Assembly: GCA_030278955.1 (NCBI GenBank)
Contig: JAOANR010000015.1
Span: 22,600,626-22,664,625, forward strand
DNA: 64,000 nt
DNA from: Hygrophila difformis
Taxonomy: Eukaryota; Streptophyta; Magnoliopsida; Lamiales; Acanthaceae
Direction: 5' to 3'
A model generated the notes under the pieces. That model had not been told where the DNA came from, did not search any database, and saw nothing but the letters and a program-made list of their open reading frames with translations. Both the position numbers and the translations under genes were made by a program. This document shows, piece by piece, positions 11,940-23,028 of this stretch. The number at the start of each line of letters is the position of its first letter. The stretch's first letter is position 1.

Positions 11940-12779
11940 TTTTCCTTTTATTTGTTATCATGTCTGATTTTTTGGATTATACTATTTACACTTGGAATGT
12001 TGGGCGAATTATGAATCCCCGAACGTGTGGACATTTTGCGGATTTCCTGCGGACTCATCATCCGTCTCTGGTCATTATTCTGGAACCTCAGGGTCCATTT
12101 GATAACATACATAATTTTTGCTTTAACTTGGGATACACTCCTATTTTCATCCAACAAGCTTTGGGACGATCCAGAGTTATTTGGTTAATGAGCTGCTCTG
12201 GCAGTTTGGTTGACTATTTGGTGTTTGAAGAAGTGGATAGATTCATCACGATTCCATTCGGAAAGGTAATTCGGCTTGGAAGTCCACAACAGTTTACACC
12301 TACCCATCTTACCATCGCCGTAAGAATAACTGGGATTATCTTGTTCATCTGGCTCAACGTATTTCGCACCTTAGTTTGTTGTGGGAGATTGGAATGAGAT
12401 CATCATGCCTTCGGAGGTTATGGGTGGCGTCTTCATTCAATCTCGAGCAGATGAGTTTCGGGATTGTTCGGGGGAAAGTGGACTTTACCAGATGCAGACT
12501 GAGGGTGTTGTGTACACTTGGGATAGACCTGTCAATAATACTCATTGCATCCGCAAAAGACTTGATCGAGGTCTAGCCCCTCTTGATTGGATTCATAATT
12601 TCCCGAATAGCTATATCCAGGTTTTTCAAAGAATTGGGTCCAACCATGCTCCTCTTTTTCGCCATTGTGAAGAGGGCATTAATTATTCACAGAATAAACC
12701 ATTTAGATAGGAGAGCATATGGAGTAATCAACTGAGATACCACAGCCTTGTGGAAGAAGCATGGGGAGGTACTGTCACC
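11940..12779 (+). pseudogene. LINE ORF2, apurinic-type endonuclease part (5' fragment)
   Basis: Translated pieces match the L1 endonuclease order: YTIYTWNVGRI near the start; SLVIILEPQ, with the catalytic-type Glu; GDWNEII; a YTWDRP block; KRLDRGLAPLDW; and a final SNHAP, where family members usually have SDHAP. It needs frame changes near 12370. The reading continues to WGGTV at 12774, where the copia element interrupts it; the downstream part resumes at 17395. The enzyme would nick target DNA for priming. The reverse-transcriptase domain is absent from this window. Confidence 0.72.
12775..12779. repeat. Left target duplication of the copia element (TCACC)
   Basis: TCACC here and at 17390-17394 directly flank the copia element, inside LINE ORF2. 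Confidence 0.8.
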
Positions 12780-13054
12780 TGATGATTTTGGGAGAAACAA
12801 CGATTGGGGGGAAATAACCGTTTGATTGAATAAACTGGAATCTTAATACACATAGCAAAAATACAGATCAAGGGGATTAAATACTACTGGACGGACCTAA
12901 ACTAAATGGGCTCAAAACAGAAAACGGCCCAATAACAAAATCAAGCCTAATAACACAATTAGGTCCAGTAGCTTATTAGCCAATTCCATTCCTAGTGTGG
13001 AAAGCTGCATCAGACGTCTTCTTCTTCTTCTTTGCACCAGTGTTACATTCAATA
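12780..13054 (-). repeat. Copia 3' LTR
   Basis: In element orientation it starts TATTGAATGTAACAC and ends CAAAATCATCA. It lies next to the PPT and matches 17119-17389 throughout. The first bases appear to be TA rather than the usual TG. Confidence 0.85.
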
Positions 13055-13874
13055 TCCCCCCCCCCCACCAAGCTGAAGCATTCCAAAGCTTCAGCTTGGA
13101 ACAGAAAAGTTGAAAGTGACGAGGAGTCAGCCCCTTTGTAAACACGTCTGCAAGCTGCTGGTAGTCTCGAACGAAGTGGCACCCAATATCCAAGTGTTTT
13201 GTGCGCTCGTGATGAATAACATTCTTGACAAGTTGAATAGCTGACATATTGTCACAATATAAAGGATATGGAACAGGTAGAGGAAGCTTCAACTCTTGAA
13301 AAAAAGATCCAACCCACATTAGTTCTGCTGCTGCAGCACACAAGCTGCGGTATTCTGCTTCTGTGGTGCTTCTAGATACGACTTCCTGCTTCTTGGTCTT
13401 CAGGATATGAGAGAGTCACTAAGAAAAATACAAATACCAGCAAGAGATCGTCTTGTGGTAGGACAATTGCCCCAGTCAGCATCACAATAACCTTTCAAAT
13501 CAAGAGAGAGTCCAAAGGGATAGTGGAGACCAGTATGAGGTGTGTTCTTGATATATTGAAGAACTTGAAGAACTCCATTCCAGTGATTGACAGTGGGATC
13601 ATGCATGTGTTGACTCGGTTGTTGTACACTGAAGCATATATCAGGCCTGGAGAGCAGTGTACCACTGTCTGGGGGCTTGTTTCAAGCCATATAAGGACTT
13701 CTTAAGTTTGCAAACTTGTCCAGAAGAGGATGCAAGACCCTCTCGACAGAACATGTAGATCTCTTCATCCAGTTCACCATGCAAGAAAGCATTGTTTATG
13801 TCCATCTGAGAAAGTCCCCACTGATGTGATGCTGCAAGGGCAATAATAGTTCGAACACTGATGGTTTTTTCCAC
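12960..13874 (-). pseudogene. Copia RT/RNase H region, internally deleted
   Basis: The RT N-terminal half is present (QMDINNAFLHGELDEEIYM, then KLKKSLYGLKQAPRQW, 13874-13640). The sequence then jumps to a block usually found after the RT (PSQHMHDPTVNHWNGVLQV), followed by RNase H-side motifs (GYCDADWGNCPTTRRS, AELMWVGSFF, YCDNMSAIQL and ADVFTKGL). The segment that should carry the YVDD catalytic motif is missing around 13607-13640, with a frame change, so the polymerase is dead. Confidence 0.8.
13055..13068 (-). promoter_or_regulatory. Copia polypurine tract
   Basis: On the minus strand a GGTGGGGGGGGGG run immediately precedes the 3' LTR, as expected for the plus-strand primer. Confidence 0.7.
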
Positions 13875-14107
13875 AGGTGCAAAAATTTAAAAGAAATCCT
13901 TCCCATATTTTTTATGAAACCCCTTGGCCACAAGTCGGGCTTTGTACTTGTTTACTGAACCATCAGGGTGAATTTTACTCTAAAAATCCACTTACATCCA
14001 ATAGGTTTCTTACCCTGAGACAGTGAGACAATATCCCATGTACCATTCTTTTCTAAAGCTGAAAGTTCATCATTAATGGCCTTATCCCAATAAGGGATAC
14101 CATTGGC

Positions 14108-15999
14108 TTAATCAAAGGTCAGGGGAACATGAGAAGGATCATCATATGAAATGCACACATAATCCTTATATCTTTCTGGCCTCCTAATAATTCTCTTTGG
14201 CCTGGCTATAGCCATAGGTGTAGCAGCCTCTCTAGTGCTTAAATGAGGTGAATGAGGATTTTCCATAGGAGATGGAGAATCAGAGTTTGAGCTGTGTATA
14301 GACAGCTTAACAGAGCTAGATGAGCCATGTCTCTCAGTGGGAGAAACAGAAGAGGTTTCATTGGGGTTGTGGCTCACTGTTCTGTGAGAGATCAGAGGGG
14401 AGTGTTGTTGACTCTGAGGAGCAGTAGGCTTAACAGGAGAGTAGGCACTATGGTGAGCTGCAGTGGGCGGCTCACTGAGTTGGTAGAGGTTTTGAGAGGA
14501 TGATGAGGTGGGTTCAGCAGATTGATCAAAAGAGGCAGATGATTGAGATAGAGAGAAAGGGAAAATAGTATCATGAAAAATGACATCTCTAGAAATCACA
14601 ACCTTTTTGCTATCAATAATGAGAACTTTAAAACCCTTCTTATTAGATGCTACCCTAAGATAAACACCTTTCATTCCCCGAGCATCCAACTTTCCCAATG
14701 GAGGAGAATTTCTAACATAGCAAAAGACAACCAAAACAATGAAGATTTGTCAAATCAGGTTTGTGACCAAGCGATGTCTCATATGGGGACAACCATTTGA
14801 GGACTGGAGTGGGTAGTCTGTTAATAAGATGAGCAGCAAAGAGCATTGCATCTCCCCAATAGGTTTTAGGAACTGATGAACTAAGAAGCAGGTTTCTAGC
14901 TACTTGTATGAGATGTCTATGCTTCCTCTCAACCCTCCCATTTTGCTTTGGGGTGTAAATACAAGAGGTTTGATGAATTATACCAAGTGAAGTGAAAAGA
15001 TTGTGACAAGTTTTGTTGCAAAATTCACTCCCATTGTCAGTCCTAATAATTCTAACCACCCCATTAAACTGAGTTTTCACATAAGCAATGAATTTAGAGA
15101 GAAGAGCATATGAGTCAGATTTATGATGAAGCAAATACAACCATGTGGCTCTAGAGCAATCGTCCACAATGGTGAGAATGTATCTGTAGTTGGACCTACC
15201 TTCAATAGTGAAGGTACCCCAAAGATCACAGTGAATGAGATCAAAACAAGATGAGGCATGAGATTCACTAGAAGAAAAAAGGGAGTCTATTAATTTTTCA
15301 AACATAGCAAATGTCACAGGGTACAAGACTTTTATTATCAGAAGTAAATCCCAACTTGGACATAACCAAAGGGGATGGATGGCCTAAAATATTATGCCAC
15401 AAATCAAAGCTATTAGACTTATCACTAACAGCAAAAAAAGTAGAATAATGTAGAGAAGTAATATTGTCACAACTGAAAGAATATAGTTTGTTTAGCAATT
15501 TACCCTTAAAAAGTATCTTCCTAGAGCTCAAATCCTGCAATAAACATGAAGAGGGGTCAAAAATTGCGCAGTGAAGTTCTCTAGTCAGCTGACTAATTGA
15601 GAGAAGATTTAAAATTAATAATGGAACATACAACACATTTGGAACAATGAAGTCTTTTGAAACCTTCACTGAACCAATGTGAGTAGGGAGTTTGACCGAG
15701 CCGTCTGGCAGACAAATGGATTGATTAAACTTAAATGGCTGAGGGTTAATCAAATTAGAGAGGTCAACACTGAGGTCACAGCTTGCACCTGAGTCTAATA
15801 GCCAAGAACCATTGAGAAAATTAGAACCAGACAAACTACCTGCCAAATCAAAAGCTCCTCCAATGAAGTCAGCAGGTGCACCAAGAATTGATCCAGTGTG
15901 AGCTTTAGATAACTCCTCAAGTTTGGCTTCAATTTTGGCAAGTATTCTTTCTTCAAGTTTAGCTTCATTGCCACTGAATTCTAAGACACTACCAGTCAT
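14108..15999 (-). pseudogene. Copia protease-integrase region
   Basis: Three overlapping minus-strand frames (15999-15298, 15326-14712, 14734-14108) read as one copia pol segment. They contain a protease with WLLDSGASCDLS, a GAG_pre-integrase part with LWHNILGHPS, an integrase core with CDLWGTF, VDDCSRATWLY and IIRTDNGSEF, and CIYTPKQNGRVERKH, which holds the catalytic Glu. A Ser/Pro-rich linker toward RT follows. Frameshifts near 15310 and 14720 split it. Confidence 0.82.
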
Positions 16000-16030
16000 A
16001 ACAGCTCCTGCAACAACTTTTCCTTTCCTC

Positions 16031-16990
16031 TTATCTCCAAGTGTTGTACCAATCAGGGACTACTCCTGAGATGAGAAAACAGTTGGCTCTGCTGTAGCCG
16101 GTCTTCTTACAGTGATCACAGAAGGCATTTTTATTTGCTAATTGATAGCATTTGTCTTTCGAATGTCCTGTCTTCTTACAGTAAGCACATATAACATGAC
16201 CTTTCTTATCACTGTTGCTATCTGAGGATTTATCATACTCGCTAGACCGAGATTTTTCAATAGATGCAAGAACAAAGTTGCTGCTATTGTCACTGTTGCT
16301 TCCTCCTATTACTCCTTTCTGAGACTCACAGTTATTAATCATTCCAAAAGCTGAATTAACAGACGGCAGTGGACTCATGATAAGGATTTGGTTACAGATA
16401 TGAGTATACTCCTCATTCAACCCCACTAGAAACTGTATCAGTAGATCTTCTTCATCCGAGTTCATCAAATCCTTCAGAGATTGAAAATTATGAGTAGGAA
16501 ATGGTTTCAGCTGCCTATAATTGTGCCACATAGATTTCAGTTCACTAAAGTATTTGGTTACAGTTTTACTGCCTTGAGAATGATTAGCAATCTTCCTTCT
16601 AAGCATCAGAATTTGCGGAGCATTAACTTTACCATAGCACTCTTTAAGTTCAGTCCACAATGTAAATGAATCCTCAATGTGAGCAAATTGACTATCAATT
16701 TCAGGAACAATAGAGTTTTGCAACCAAGAGAGAACTAAGGTATCAACACGCTTCCATAGTTTGTATTTAGGATCTGTAATAGAAGGTGCAGGAAAAGTAC
16801 CCTTGATGCAATCTTTACTCTTGACATATAGAGCTCTTTCAACACTTCTGCGCCAGTTAGACCAATTGGATCCATCCAATAAAGATGTAGTTAGCACCAG
16901 ATGAGGTTGATCTGCGGAGGTCAGCTGCAGCTCCTCACAAATAGCGGCTTCAGTCTTGGTAGTATCTCCAGAATCACTACCAGTAGTCAT
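16031..16990 (-). CDS. Copia Gag (319 aa)
   Basis: A single open frame of 319 codons with the UBN2/Retrotran_gag pattern: LLDGSNWSNWRRSVERAL, then LVLSWLQNSI, then LTELKECYGK-like and SELKSMWHNYRQL blocks. Two C-terminal CCHC knuckles follow (CAYCKKTGHSKDKC and CDHCKKTGYSRANC). It would form the capsid-like particle and bind element RNA. It starts about 130 bp inside the 5' LTR. A stop and a frame change separate it from pol, whereas most intact plant copia elements have one gag-pol ORF. Confidence 0.85.
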   Translation of the reverse strand: MTTGSDSGDTTKTEAAICEELQLTSADQPHLVLTTSLLDGSNWSNWRRSVERALYVKSKDCIKGTFPAPSITDPKYKLWKRVDTLVLSWLQNSIVPEIDSQFAHIEDSFTLWTELKECYGKVNAPQILMLRRKIANHSQGSKTVTKYFSELKSMWHNYRQLKPFPTHNFQSLKDLMNSDEEDLLIQFLVGLNEEYTHICNQILIMSPLPSVNSAFGMINNCESQKGVIGGSNSDNSSNFVLASIEKSRSSEYDKSSDSNSDKKGHVICAYCKKTGHSKDKCYQLANKNAFCDHCKKTGYSRANCFLISGVVPDWYNTWR

Positions 16991-17104
16991 TTTGAGATAA
17001 ATTGAGCTGAATTGAAGAAATCAACTCGAAGTTGAGGTAAGAAGTAAGCGGAAGAAGATGAATCAGGAACGAAGTAAGCGGAAGAATATGAATCAGGAAC
17101 AAAA

Positions 17105-17118
17105 TGGCTCTGATACCA
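17105..17118 (-). promoter_or_regulatory. Copia primer binding site (tRNA-iMet)
   Basis: On the minus strand TGGTATCAGAGCCA directly follows the 5' LTR. It is complementary to the 3' end of plant initiator tRNA-Met. Confidence 0.88.
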
Positions 17119-17389
17119 TGATCATTTTGAGAGAAACAACGATTGGGGGAAAATAACCGTTTGATTGAATAAACTGGAATCTTGATACACAGAGCAAAAG
17201 TACAGATCAAGGGGATTAAATACTACTGGATGGACCTAACTAAATGGGCTCAAAACAGAAAATGGCCCAATAACAAATTCAAGCCTAATAACACAATCAG
17301 GTCCAGTAGCTTATTAGCCAATTCCACTCCTAGCGTGGCAAGCTGCATCAGACATCTTCTTCTTCTTTGCACCAGTGTTACATTCAATA
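17119..17389 (-). repeat. Copia 5' LTR
   Basis: Matches 12780-13054 with about 14 visible differences. It is followed by target duplication TCACC at 17390-17394 and then by the resumed LINE sequence. Confidence 0.85.
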
Positions 17390-17394
17390 TCACC

Positions 17395-17746
17395 TCCCTT
17401 AGTGGGAAACAGTCATGAAAGATCTATCCATGCAGCATTGCAAAAACGACATACACCGTTTATGCAATCGGAAAAAGAAAATTTTAGAAGGTTGGCTGGC
17501 ATTGATCGGGTTCTCAATAGTGTCGATTCCATGCGCCTCGTGTGATTGAGAAATAACTACAGGAAGAGGCGTTTGGTATCGAAGAGCTCGAGATGACTGG
17601 ATTAAAATCGGAGACCGCAACACGAAGTATTTCCACGCACATGCCAATCTTCGTCACCATCGTAATAAAATCCATGGGCTCGCGATTTGAAGATGTCTCT
17701 TGGTGCACGGACTCTAACATTCTACAAGATTTGGTGAGGAACTATT
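17395..17746 (+). pseudogene. LINE ORF2 continuation (linker before RT), truncated
   Basis: Downstream of the copia element the same ORF2 resumes. A block reading DDWIKIGDRNTKYFHAHA (about 17595-17650), followed by a NKIHGLA-like stretch, is the characteristic endonuclease-RT linker of plant L1 ORF2. It carries stops and frameshifts. At 17747 it is cut by the start of an LTR, so RT and the 3' tail are missing. Confidence 0.7.
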
Positions 17747-18601
17747 TGTAATACCCGAGAATTTTGCAACATAAAATAAATAAATAAATAACATAAATAA
17801 ATAAATAAATAAATAAACATAAAACAATAACAATAAATAAATATAATAAATAAACAAACATAATACATAGAAATGGATTTACGTCGTATATGTTCTTCCC
17901 AGTCATCTTCACGCTTCAGAATGACTCATTGCCGGAAGTTCAGTTTACTTTCACTTTCAACATGCCTCGTTTTACGTATTTAAATACAAAAGAAACTTAT
18001 TCTTACTGCACCACCATATAATCTCTCTTCTAGTTTACATCACCTACTAATTGTTCAGAGTCTCTCTCTTCGTCGCGTCTCTGAAAATTTTCGGCAACTT
18101 AGTTGTCTCTTGTAGAGTTCGGAACTCAACTCCTTCTCATTAGAACACTGGAAATGTAATGCAATCCACTCAAATTCCCATGTATACCGATCCACACTTC
18201 AGAGAGTTTTATCTCGGGAGTCATCTCAATCTGCAGATCGTTGCGTAGTCTTGATGGCATTCCCAGATTCCATCTCATTTCCGAGGATATCTTACACAAT
18301 TCTTAACTGTTGAAACAGTTAATTATTCCCTGATTGGTAGGGATTGATATATTAACGGTACATGGTGACAGTGCTTTCGACAGATCAATTAGATATATCG
18401 CTCCTGGCTTCGTACTGTTGGAGGTTTTTGCTTCGCTTCACATTGCCAATTTGCACAAAGTGCAGTGTTATCTCAACAATTCTTTGAAGTTCTTGCCATG
18501 GAATAAACCTGCATTACAAAAGAAAATGAACAGTCTCAAACACAAGATAGGAAGCAAGACCGAATTCCCAATAGTATGGTAAATTCTGAATCATATCGAG
18601 A
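17747..18601 (+). mobile_element. Chromovirus-type LTR, 5' part (C-like), runs into gap
   Basis: The first 30 bases (TGTAATACCCGAGAATTTTG, then CAACATAAAA) match the LTR start at 61355. An AAAT-repeat microsatellite follows (17772-17870). The rest diverges from the other LTRs and runs into the N gap. It interrupts the LINE ORF2. The other end of this LTR and any internal region cannot be seen. Confidence 0.6.
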
Positions 18602-19101
18602 NNNNNNNNNNNNNNNNNNNNNNNNNNNNNNNNNNNNNNNNNNNNNNNNNNNNNNNNNNNNNNNNNNNNNNNNNNNNNNNNNNNNNNNNNNNNNNNNNNN
18701 NNNNNNNNNNNNNNNNNNNNNNNNNNNNNNNNNNNNNNNNNNNNNNNNNNNNNNNNNNNNNNNNNNNNNNNNNNNNNNNNNNNNNNNNNNNNNNNNNNNN
18801 NNNNNNNNNNNNNNNNNNNNNNNNNNNNNNNNNNNNNNNNNNNNNNNNNNNNNNNNNNNNNNNNNNNNNNNNNNNNNNNNNNNNNNNNNNNNNNNNNNNN
18901 NNNNNNNNNNNNNNNNNNNNNNNNNNNNNNNNNNNNNNNNNNNNNNNNNNNNNNNNNNNNNNNNNNNNNNNNNNNNNNNNNNNNNNNNNNNNNNNNNNNN
19001 NNNNNNNNNNNNNNNNNNNNNNNNNNNNNNNNNNNNNNNNNNNNNNNNNNNNNNNNNNNNNNNNNNNNNNNNNNNNNNNNNNNNNNNNNNNNNNNNNNNN
19101 N
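18602..19101. other. Assembly gap, 500 N
   Basis: Exactly 500 N, a conventional scaffold-gap length. True distance and content are unknown, and open frames spanning it are artefacts. Confidence 0.99.
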
Positions 19102-19666
19102 GAAAAGAAGCAGATAAATCATTTCGCAATCGTTATCAAATACTACCGAAATCATAAGCCCCAACAAGTTCATGGCATTCATTTATATGAATTATAAGCT
19201 CCCAACGAGAAAATGTAATATTTTTTCCCTTGCAAATTTAAAAGCTTTGGTCACAACATAATCCATAAGGACTTTTGCAACTGCCTACGTTTTGAAGCTA
19301 CAAACACCAAAAAAATTAAACCACACAAGAAAATAACTCTTCCTGCAAACAACAATGAATTTTTGAACCAGATTCAGTTGAGTAAGGCCTTTTAGTGAGT
19401 TAAATATTTGGTAAAAAAAAACCAAAGCTTTAATCATCAGTGAATAAATGAAATCAATACACGCCTTATTTGGTAGAAACTGATATGTCCTGATTGTAAA
19501 CAAAATTAAGAGTTAATAAAACATACTCCATTACTTATACGTCTGCTTGTGCTAGAGGAAATGTTATACTAGTATTTAATAATTATTTACCACCACTGTG
19601 TAGAGCTAATGATACTTATTTTCTTTTCGTGATCAATAATAAAATGGTGTGTGTCCTAACAACAAA
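19102..19666. other. AT-rich sequence after the gap, nothing recognised
   Basis: No domain, repeat or terminus recognised. It may be internal sequence of the LTR element that enters the gap, or host DNA. Confidence 0.35.
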
Positions 19667-20399
19667 TAGAGGTGGTCAAGCAATTTGATTTGTTCACACT
19701 AAACAATGATTATTCCTACTGAATTACGCTCACTAGGAAATACTAAATGTTAGTTGTGTTGGCAAAGTGAAGAACATACGCAGTTGCTGCAACAAATCAA
19801 AGATTCAAAATTTATGGCCGAGCAAATTCAAGAATAAGATGTAGAAAAAACTCAAAGAAATCACCATTACACAGAAATTATGAAAACTTACAGAAACAAT
19901 TAGAACTTGCAGTGAGATGGTGACGGTGTTACAACAACTTGAAGACGGGCGGCGGCGATGTCGCAGCGGGGATCGGATGTTGCAGCAGGGCGATGGTGGT
20001 GAGCTGAGGGCGACGGCAGAGCAATGGCGAGTGGCAACGGCAAGCGGTAGCAAGCGGAGGTCGAGGGCGTCACACTGGTGGTAGTGGCGGCATAGCGGGG
20101 CGTGGGTGAGTACGGGCTGCGGCGGATGAAGAGAGGACGTGGAAGGGTATTGAAGCCTGTAGAATTGACAAAGAATTGGGAATGAGTAGTTTAGGGCTGT
20201 AGGTTTTGGGCCAAATTAATTTTTTTAATGAAAGCCCGCGGGCCAGCCCGCCCCAAACGGGCTAAACCCGTTTGGGCTTGTCGCCCGTTTGGGCAAACCC
20301 GTTTAGGCCCGTTTTTAAACGGGCCTTCAATATCAAGGCCCAACCCACACATTTTGTTATGTGGGGCGGGCCGGCCCAATGTCCGTTTTGACAGGCCTA
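19667..20399. mobile_element. Possible hAT (Ac-like) non-autonomous element
   Basis: The right end, read inward, is TAGGCCTGTCAAAACGG followed by GGGCCGGCCC and a dense cluster of AACGGGC/CCCGTTT motifs (about 20225-20390), like the subterminal repeats of Ac-like hAT elements. A similar terminus, TAGAGGTGGTCAAG, lies at 19667 in opposite orientation. The flanking 8-mers (acaacaaa and caacgtag) do not match as a target duplication, so the pairing of ends is uncertain. The interior is GC-rich with no transposase. Confidence 0.4.
20225..20390. repeat. Subterminal AACGGGC / CCCGTTT motif cluster
   Basis: Seven or more copies of CCCGTTT or AACGGGC in both orientations plus GGGCCGGCCC within about 165 bp. 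They lie immediately inside the hAT-like terminus at 20399. Confidence 0.7.
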
Positions 20400-20656
20400 C
20401 AACGTAGCATATCCGGGCGACAAGCCCTGTAACAATCCACTGACATGCTCATACGCCTCAATTAGTAGACTTTAACAAATAATCCATCCGAAGGATTCAC
20501 TGATCACAACTGTAATAAGAAATATACTCAACACAAAAATCAAAACAAAAACATATAACCATATATTCGAGTAAGGTAAACACATAGAAATGCAGCCTAT
20601 CTAATCCGCTCAACCCGTAACCCCATCAACATGTTCTGCGCCCTCCGTAAGAAGAT

Positions 20657-20697
20657 CTATAAAAGAGACAACAACAAGGTGTCAGTACAATGTACTG
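20657..20697 (-). promoter_or_regulatory. Hairpin plus 3' splice-site-like module, LTR E
   Basis: On the minus strand the palindrome CAGTACATTGTACTG (20697-20683) precedes a TTGTTGTTGTCTCTTTTATAG tract whose AG ends at 20657. The same arrangement occurs in LTRs A, B and F with a different stem sequence. Confidence 0.5.
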
Positions 20698-20956
20698 GCA
20701 AGGTAATAGCAGTAATAAGTAGATTAGACAGTACGAGAATTAGACAGCATAATATAAATATAAATATAATAATAACATGAATTAGATACAGAATTTAAAC
20801 ATCACACCGTCCCATACCGGTGCTTCAACCATAAAGTGCATTGCAATCACCATGCATGATGAATGATGAGATGAAATGTTATGCCCTAATTGCCTATCTA
20901 TCCTAAATGAATAAATAAACTCCTAATCCGCATCCTAATCCATGGTTCCAGATAAG

Positions 20957-21276
20957 AGAACTCATCTCGAATCAAATAGATAAGGGTTGCAGCCCAAATC
21001 CAGTCCAGGGAATAAATCCCAAATCCAGGGAACAAATCCCAAATTCAGTCCAGGGAATAAATCCCAAATCCAGGGAATAAATCCCAAATTCAGTCCAGGG
21101 AATAAATCCCAAATCCAGGAAACTCGTCCCAAAGTCAGATCATAAATACCAAAGTCAGAGAGTAAATCTCAAAATACCAAAGTCAGAGAATAAATCTCAA
21201 AATACCAAAGTCAGAGAATAAATCTCAAAACAGTTACAGAGAACGAATCCCAAAATAATTCCAGGGAATATACCCC
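20957..21276 (-). repeat. Hairpin minisatellite of LTR E
   Basis: About a dozen units of some 20-30 bp. Each contains a short inverted repeat around a TTTAT-like loop: GGGA...TCCC in the CCAGGGAATAAATCCC units, GAGA...TCTC in the AGAGAATAAATCTC units, and an outlying GGGTTGCAGCCC. Both stem arms change together between unit types. Confidence 0.7.
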
Positions 21277-22355
21277 AAACAAATGCATACACATAACATG
21301 AGTAATCAGAGAAACTACCTAGCCGTCTAGGTTCTCTATCATAAATTCAACCATTCGATATACAACTTCTATATCCATTATAAACATCACTAGTTCTAAC
21401 ATAATGAGTGATAGATCCCTAGGGAGCCAGTCTAGTCATAGACGTCCCTAAAACTAAAGTATAACCTAATTAGGTTCACATCCTAATCGTCTAGGTTAAC
21501 ATGCCATGACTTAGTTCAATTATAATTTAATACTAGTTAGACATCTCGGCCTAACTCCCTAATCTACAGATTACTAACTGCTCCTTGCCTGTATACTCAA
21601 GCTTCAAAGCTTCCTTTGTACATCTTCAGTCCTTCTGTGGCCTCAATGTGAGTCTGCAATCGTTCCCTATATAATAATATCATCATAAGAATTACAATAA
21701 TTTAACGACACCAACACACTCGTCTCTTCCTTCCCCCAACTCCAACATCATCTTCAATCCCCTTCTACACTCTCACCAAAACAACCACTCAACAATTCTC
21801 ATTCTATGTTTATCAACATAGGATTAGATAACTCAAAAAATAATTCACAAGACCAAATAATAAAGATTAACCCAACACCTAACATAATATTATAATCTTT
21901 AAGCATTCAAGTATTCTTCCATTAGAACACTTTAACAAGGAAATATTCTTTAAGTAGCATACTAGGATCCACAACATCTAACAAATACTCCAACTTAGAT
22001 ATTCAATATGCTAGTAACAATCCCTTTAACTCATGAATCCAATTATTCAACGAATGTTCATTCTAACACTCAATTCTTGACATGCCATAGATTTCACATT
22101 ATCAACTAAGTAAAACAACTCAATTAGCACATTTAACTTAAAGTCTAATCTTTAATCTCAAGTTCTCAAATAGCCATTTTCCTTCTAACAAGTAATATAA
22201 TCAAGCTCCCTTGATTAGTAATATAATCAAGATCATAATTCAATCCCAATGGCCATTACAAATCAAATCTAACTTCCAAAACCAATTAAAAGATTCAACA
22301 TGTAACCTCTAGAGTAAAAATACTATAAATCCTCATATGTGTACACCATAATAAC

Positions 22356-22360
22356 TCAAG
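22356..22360. repeat. Target duplication of A1 (TCAAG), left copy
   Basis: TCAAG here and at 43409-43413 flank element A1 perfectly. Confidence 0.9.
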
Positions 22361-22404
22361 TGTAACACCCCGGATTTGATAACCCAGGCCGGGATGTCAC
22401 CGCC

Positions 22405-22451
22405 GCATTTCCCTAGTAAGACACGGCTTCCCGAGCTCGCTAAGGAAATGC
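22405..22451 (-). promoter_or_regulatory. Terminal hairpin of A1 3' LTR
   Basis: Inverted repeat GCATTTCC / GGAAATGC about 45 bases from the LTR end. The equivalent arms in LTR B are GCATCTCT / AGAGATGT. Confidence 0.55.
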
Positions 22452-22705
22452 AAGGCTTGTGGGTATGAAAAAGATTTAAAACATTTCAAGATATAGTCCG
22501 GAAATTTATAATACTTAATACGATAGTAGTAATCATCACACGCGAAAAGTAAATAGAGTAAATGCAGCAGAAAGTAAATCACGGCCAACATGGCCAAATC
22601 CTCGGGTTTAACAGACCCGGTAAAACAGTACTATGATGCAGAAAGCGAAAATGTTCATAATTATTTCCCCCCCCAAGTGCATGCGTATGCGTCACTCGAC
22701 ATACT

Positions 22706-22750
22706 CTGTAAAAGAAAAATGACAACGGTTGTCAGTATAAAAATATACTG
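22706..22750 (-). promoter_or_regulatory. Hairpin plus 3' splice-site-like module, A1 3' LTR
   Basis: On the minus strand CAGTATATTTTTATACTG (22750-22733) is followed by a T-rich tract ending TTTTACAG at 22706. A TTACT branch-site-like sequence lies just upstream. Confidence 0.55.
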
Positions 22751-23028
22751 AGTAAGTTAATCCCTAACTACAAATAAAAGGGGTTACCAGCGTTTAAAAC
22801 TAAAGATTTCACTTACCGTACGAGAATTTAAAAATACATGATTTATTAGCAGCGGAAAAACATGATTAAAGAACTTAATTTTAAAAGCGTAATTTAAAGC
22901 ATAATTTAAGATGCATAAATTTTAAATACACAATTAAAGACAGGATAAATATGATTTAAGCATAATGAAACACTCACACGAGTCTTTTACTTTTCATCCC
23001 GTAAACTAAGAAGAGGACACCATACCGG

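Larger units (their letters stand above)
12780..17389 (-). mobile_element. Ty1/copia LTR retrotransposon, 4.6 kb, defective
   Basis: Two LTRs of about 275 and 271 bp (12780-13054 and 17119-17389) bound a gag-pol region on the minus strand in copia order (gag, protease, integrase, RT, RNase H). A perfect 5-bp duplication TCACC flanks it. A PBS for initiator tRNA-Met follows the 5' LTR and a poly-purine tract precedes the 3' LTR. The LTRs differ at roughly 14 sites by eye (about 5%), so this is an old insertion. Stops, frameshifts and an RT deletion make it non-autonomous. Confidence 0.9.

Noticed and set aside
18514..19182. Open frames of about 200 codons across the N block
   Set aside because: They consist mainly of undetermined residues from the 500-N gap.
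22397..22597. 66-aa minus frame repeated at 31073-31273
   Set aside because: Lies in the LTR over the terminal hairpin; a repeat copy, not a gene.
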